Shown here piece by piece: positions 7,354 to 8,721 of a stretch of DNA of 8,721 bases (the first letter of the stretch is position 1; each line of letters begins with the position of its first letter). Location of the stretch: assembly GCA_030616165.1 (NCBI GenBank), contig JAUWXV010000158.1, positions 1 through 8,721 on the forward strand, in the 5' to 3' direction. The position numbers and the translations under genes are program-made. The stretch is from a bacterium (GTDB taxonomy: Bacteria > SM23-31 > JAUVVT01). A model generated the notes under the pieces. It was given only the letters and a program-made list of their open reading frames with translations, did not search any database and was not told the origin of the DNA.

Positions 7354-8265
7354 ATGAGCGTAATCAGTAATGAAAACAGAATTAGCAGGCGTCGATTTAT
7401 TTCACGGTCTTCTACAGCAATTGCTTACTTGGCTGTTGCATCCAGAGTATATCCCCAGCCCATGAAGAAGAAGCTTACAGCGGGAGAATTAAATAGTTAT
7501 CTAAATTCACTGGGAACTGATTGGGTGGATCTGGGCAAAACCGTAGATACATTTAAGTCCGGCGGGCATGAAGTAGAGGTGAAAGGTATTGCGGTAGGAT
7601 GGATGTCCTACACCGGTTCATTAAAAAGGGCATTGGAATTGGAATGTAACGTTTTCATTACTCATGAACCCACATACTATAACCATCGGGATAACGATGA
7701 GAAAATTTTCCGTTTTGAACAGGTTGCTAAAAAGCGGGAATTTATTGAAAATTCAAAAATCACTATTATCCGCTGTCATGACGTTTGGGACCAGTATCCC
7801 GATATTGGTATCCCTACAGCATGGGGAAAATTTCTGGGATTAGGCGAGCCGATAGACGGGAGCGGATATTTTTATGTCTATGACGGAAGAGGTCAAACAG
7901 CAGTTGAGATTGCCCGGAAAATTTCAACAAGGGTTAAAGACCTTGGTCAACCGGGAGTACAGTTTATCGGTCCCGATAAAAAATCGGTTCGAAGGATAGT
8001 GCTGGGTACAGGTGCGATTACGCCTATGTTCCGTTTTATCGAAAATCTGGATGCAGACCTTGCAATATGCACTGACGACGGATTTGTTTACTGGCGGGAT
8101 GGTGCATTTGCAATCGATAATGATTTTCCGGTGGTCCTTGTCAATCACCCTGTTTCTGAAGATCACGGAATGAAACTCCTGGCAGGTCACTTATCGAAAG
8201 TATTCCCACAAGTACCTGTACATCATATTCCCCAAAAATGTATGTACAAAATAATTCGAGGATAA
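7354..8265 (+). CDS. Tat-exported NIF3-like dinuclear metal-centre protein
   Basis: A 303-residue protein. The N-terminus carries a twin-arginine signal, S11-R12-R13-R14-F15 followed by a short hydrophobic stretch (about 20-30), so folded export with bound metal is predicted. The remainder resembles the NIF3/YbgI/DUF34 family (PF01784). I102-T-H104-E105-P106 stands where the family has its His-His-Pro block, C141-H142-D143-V-W-D146 corresponds to the central His/Asp metal block, and N264-H265-P-V-S-E269 keeps the His-x3-Glu spacing of the C-terminal ligands. V216-L-G-T-G220 fits the Gly-rich strand in the middle. Length is near the family norm once the signal is removed. ATG 7354 is preceded by GGAGGAGGG (7339-7347) at 6 nt. 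NIF3 proteins are usually cytoplasmic and of uncertain function, so a Tat-exported member is notable. Its substrate is unknown. A Tat-exported reductase gene follows downstream. Confidence 0.88.
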   Translation: MSVISNENRISRRRFISRSSTAIAYLAVASRVYPQPMKKKLTAGELNSYLNSLGTDWVDLGKTVDTFKSGGHEVEVKGIAVGWMSYTGSLKRALELECNVFITHEPTYYNHRDNDEKIFRFEQVAKKREFIENSKITIIRCHDVWDQYPDIGIPTAWGKFLGLGEPIDGSGYFYVYDGRGQTAVEIARKISTRVKDLGQPGVQFIGPDKKSVRRIVLGTGAITPMFRFIENLDADLAICTDDGFVYWRDGAFAIDNDFPVVLVNHPVSEDHGMKLLAGHLSKVFPQVPVHHIPQKCMYKIIRG

Positions 8266-8546
8266 AAACTCAACGTTTCACCGGGTTAATAATATATTGT
8301 AATAATCAATGTACATCATTAAAACATTTTAAACACTTTGTACTGAAAATTAAGATATAGATTTTGACATTTCAAATGTTTTTTTATAAATTTTAATCCT
8401 TTCTTATTCCGGCAGACTATTTTAATATTTGATAAATGAAATTATAAGATATATTTTGTTTTAACTTTTATTTTTAGTATAATATAGCAATTTTCTCATA
8501 TTTAATCAAAAATAATTAATTAGTTAAATATAATAAGGAGTATATC
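8266..8546. other. Intergenic region between two Tat-protein genes
   Basis: 281 bp of AT-rich DNA. Just after the NIF3-like stop, AACTC (about 8268) could pair with GGGTT (about 8284) including one G-U pair, but no T-run follows, so it is not a convincing terminator. The promoter of the next gene lies at its right end. Confidence 0.45.
8456..8483 (+). promoter_or_regulatory. Candidate sigma70 promoter for the aldo/keto reductase gene
   Basis: A perfect TATAAT at 8478-8483 is preceded at 16 nt by TTGTTT (8456-8461), which keeps the important TTG of the -35 box. The predicted start near 8490 would leave a leader of roughly 57 nt. This suggests that the gene can be transcribed independently of the NIF3-like gene. 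Confidence 0.5.
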
Positions 8547-8721
8547 ATGAAAAAGAAAATTTCTCGTCGAGATTTTATTAGTAAATCCGCATTGGGTATC
8601 GGATTTGTAAGCATTAATGAAAAAAATGTATCAAATCTTAGCGCATTGAAAAAAATGTCTGGCGAAATGTCCAAACGTAAATTAGGTCGCACTGGTAGAA
8701 TGGTTTCATGCATTGGTTTTG
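8547..8721 (+). CDS. Tat-exported aldo/keto reductase, N-terminal part (runs off window)
   Basis: The first 58 codons of a gene that continues past the window edge. AAGGAG at 8535-8540 lies 6 nt before ATG 8547. Residues 1-20 form a twin-arginine signal: K-I-S6-R7-R8-D9-F10-I-S followed by A-L-G-I-G-F. From about residue 37 the sequence reads M-S-K-R-K-L-G-R-T-G then R-M-V-S-C-I-G-F, the conserved first strand region of aldo/keto reductases (PF00248), which are NAD(P)H-dependent carbonyl reductases. The catalytic Asp/Tyr/Lys/His lie beyond the window, so activity cannot be judged. The family is usually cytoplasmic. Export by Tat with a nucleotide cofactor recalls periplasmic oxidoreductases of the glucose-fructose type. 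It lies 281 bp downstream of the NIF3-like gene in the same direction. Confidence 0.82.
   Translation, partial: MKKKISRRDFISKSALGIGFVSINEKNVSNLSALKKMSGEMSKRKLGRTGRMVSCIGF

Noticed and set aside
7337-7357. Six-codon leader peptide (ATG 7337 to TGA) overlapping the NIF3-like ATG
   Set aside because: The ATGA overlap looks like translational coupling, but the frame is just the GGAGGAGGG ribosome-binding site read as codons and has no SD of its own.
7924-8190. 88-codon reverse ORF within the NIF3-like gene
   Set aside because: It is a shadow frame of a gene with clear motifs and a strong start.
8516-8713. 65-codon reverse ORF at the right edge
   Set aside because: It overlaps the Tat signal and first strand of the aldo/keto reductase, which has a good SD and family motif on the forward strand.

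Overview
The window is an AT-rich bacterial stretch with no RNA genes, CRISPR array or intact mobile element that I can recognise. It carries five well-supported genes: a calcineurin-like metallophosphoesterase (132-1562, +), a 927-residue multidomain protein ending in a DUF362 domain (2356-5139, +), a secreted neutral-ceramidase-like hydrolase (5274-6578, -), a Tat-exported NIF3-like protein (7354-8265, +), and the start of a Tat-exported aldo/keto reductase that runs off the right edge (8547 onward, +).

Organism: every good gene start has a purine-rich Shine-Dalgarno (GAGGA, AAGGAG, GGAGGAGGG), and two upstream regions carry a perfect TATAAT. This argues for a conventional sigma70/SD organism and against typical Bacteroidota, which rarely use SD and have TAnnTTTG-type -7 boxes. 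Sec and Tat signal peptides and the family mix (ceramidase-like hydrolase, Tat-exported NIF3 and aldo/keto reductase) are the kind I associate with environmental Planctomycetota, Calditrichota or related uncultured Gram-negative lineages. That is an inference and the phylum is not fixed by the sequence.

Layout: the left third (1-5139) holds two forward genes for cytoplasmic proteins, separated by about 790 bp of low-information DNA. That spacer has one weak 85-codon ORF, a 13-bp AT-only inverted repeat, and what may be an eroded coding remnant. The DUF362 gene and the ceramidase-like gene converge with 134 bp between their stops. The ceramidase-like and NIF3-like genes diverge from a 775-bp, extremely AT-rich spacer. 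The NIF3-like and aldo/keto reductase genes run in the same direction, 281 bp apart, each with its own promoter candidate.

How they may work together: the N-terminus of the DUF362 protein resembles the accessory domain found in front of some large cholesterol-oxidase-type GMC oxidoreductases, and the phosphoesterase resembles large cytoplasmic phosphoesterases I associate with such loci. A lipid- or sterol-related role is possible but unproven. The right half encodes three proteins destined for the envelope or periplasm. The most striking details are a Tyr in place of the bridging Asp in the phosphoesterase GD motif, the unusual domain combination in the 927-residue protein, and the Asn at the expected catalytic Ser of the ceramidase-like protein.
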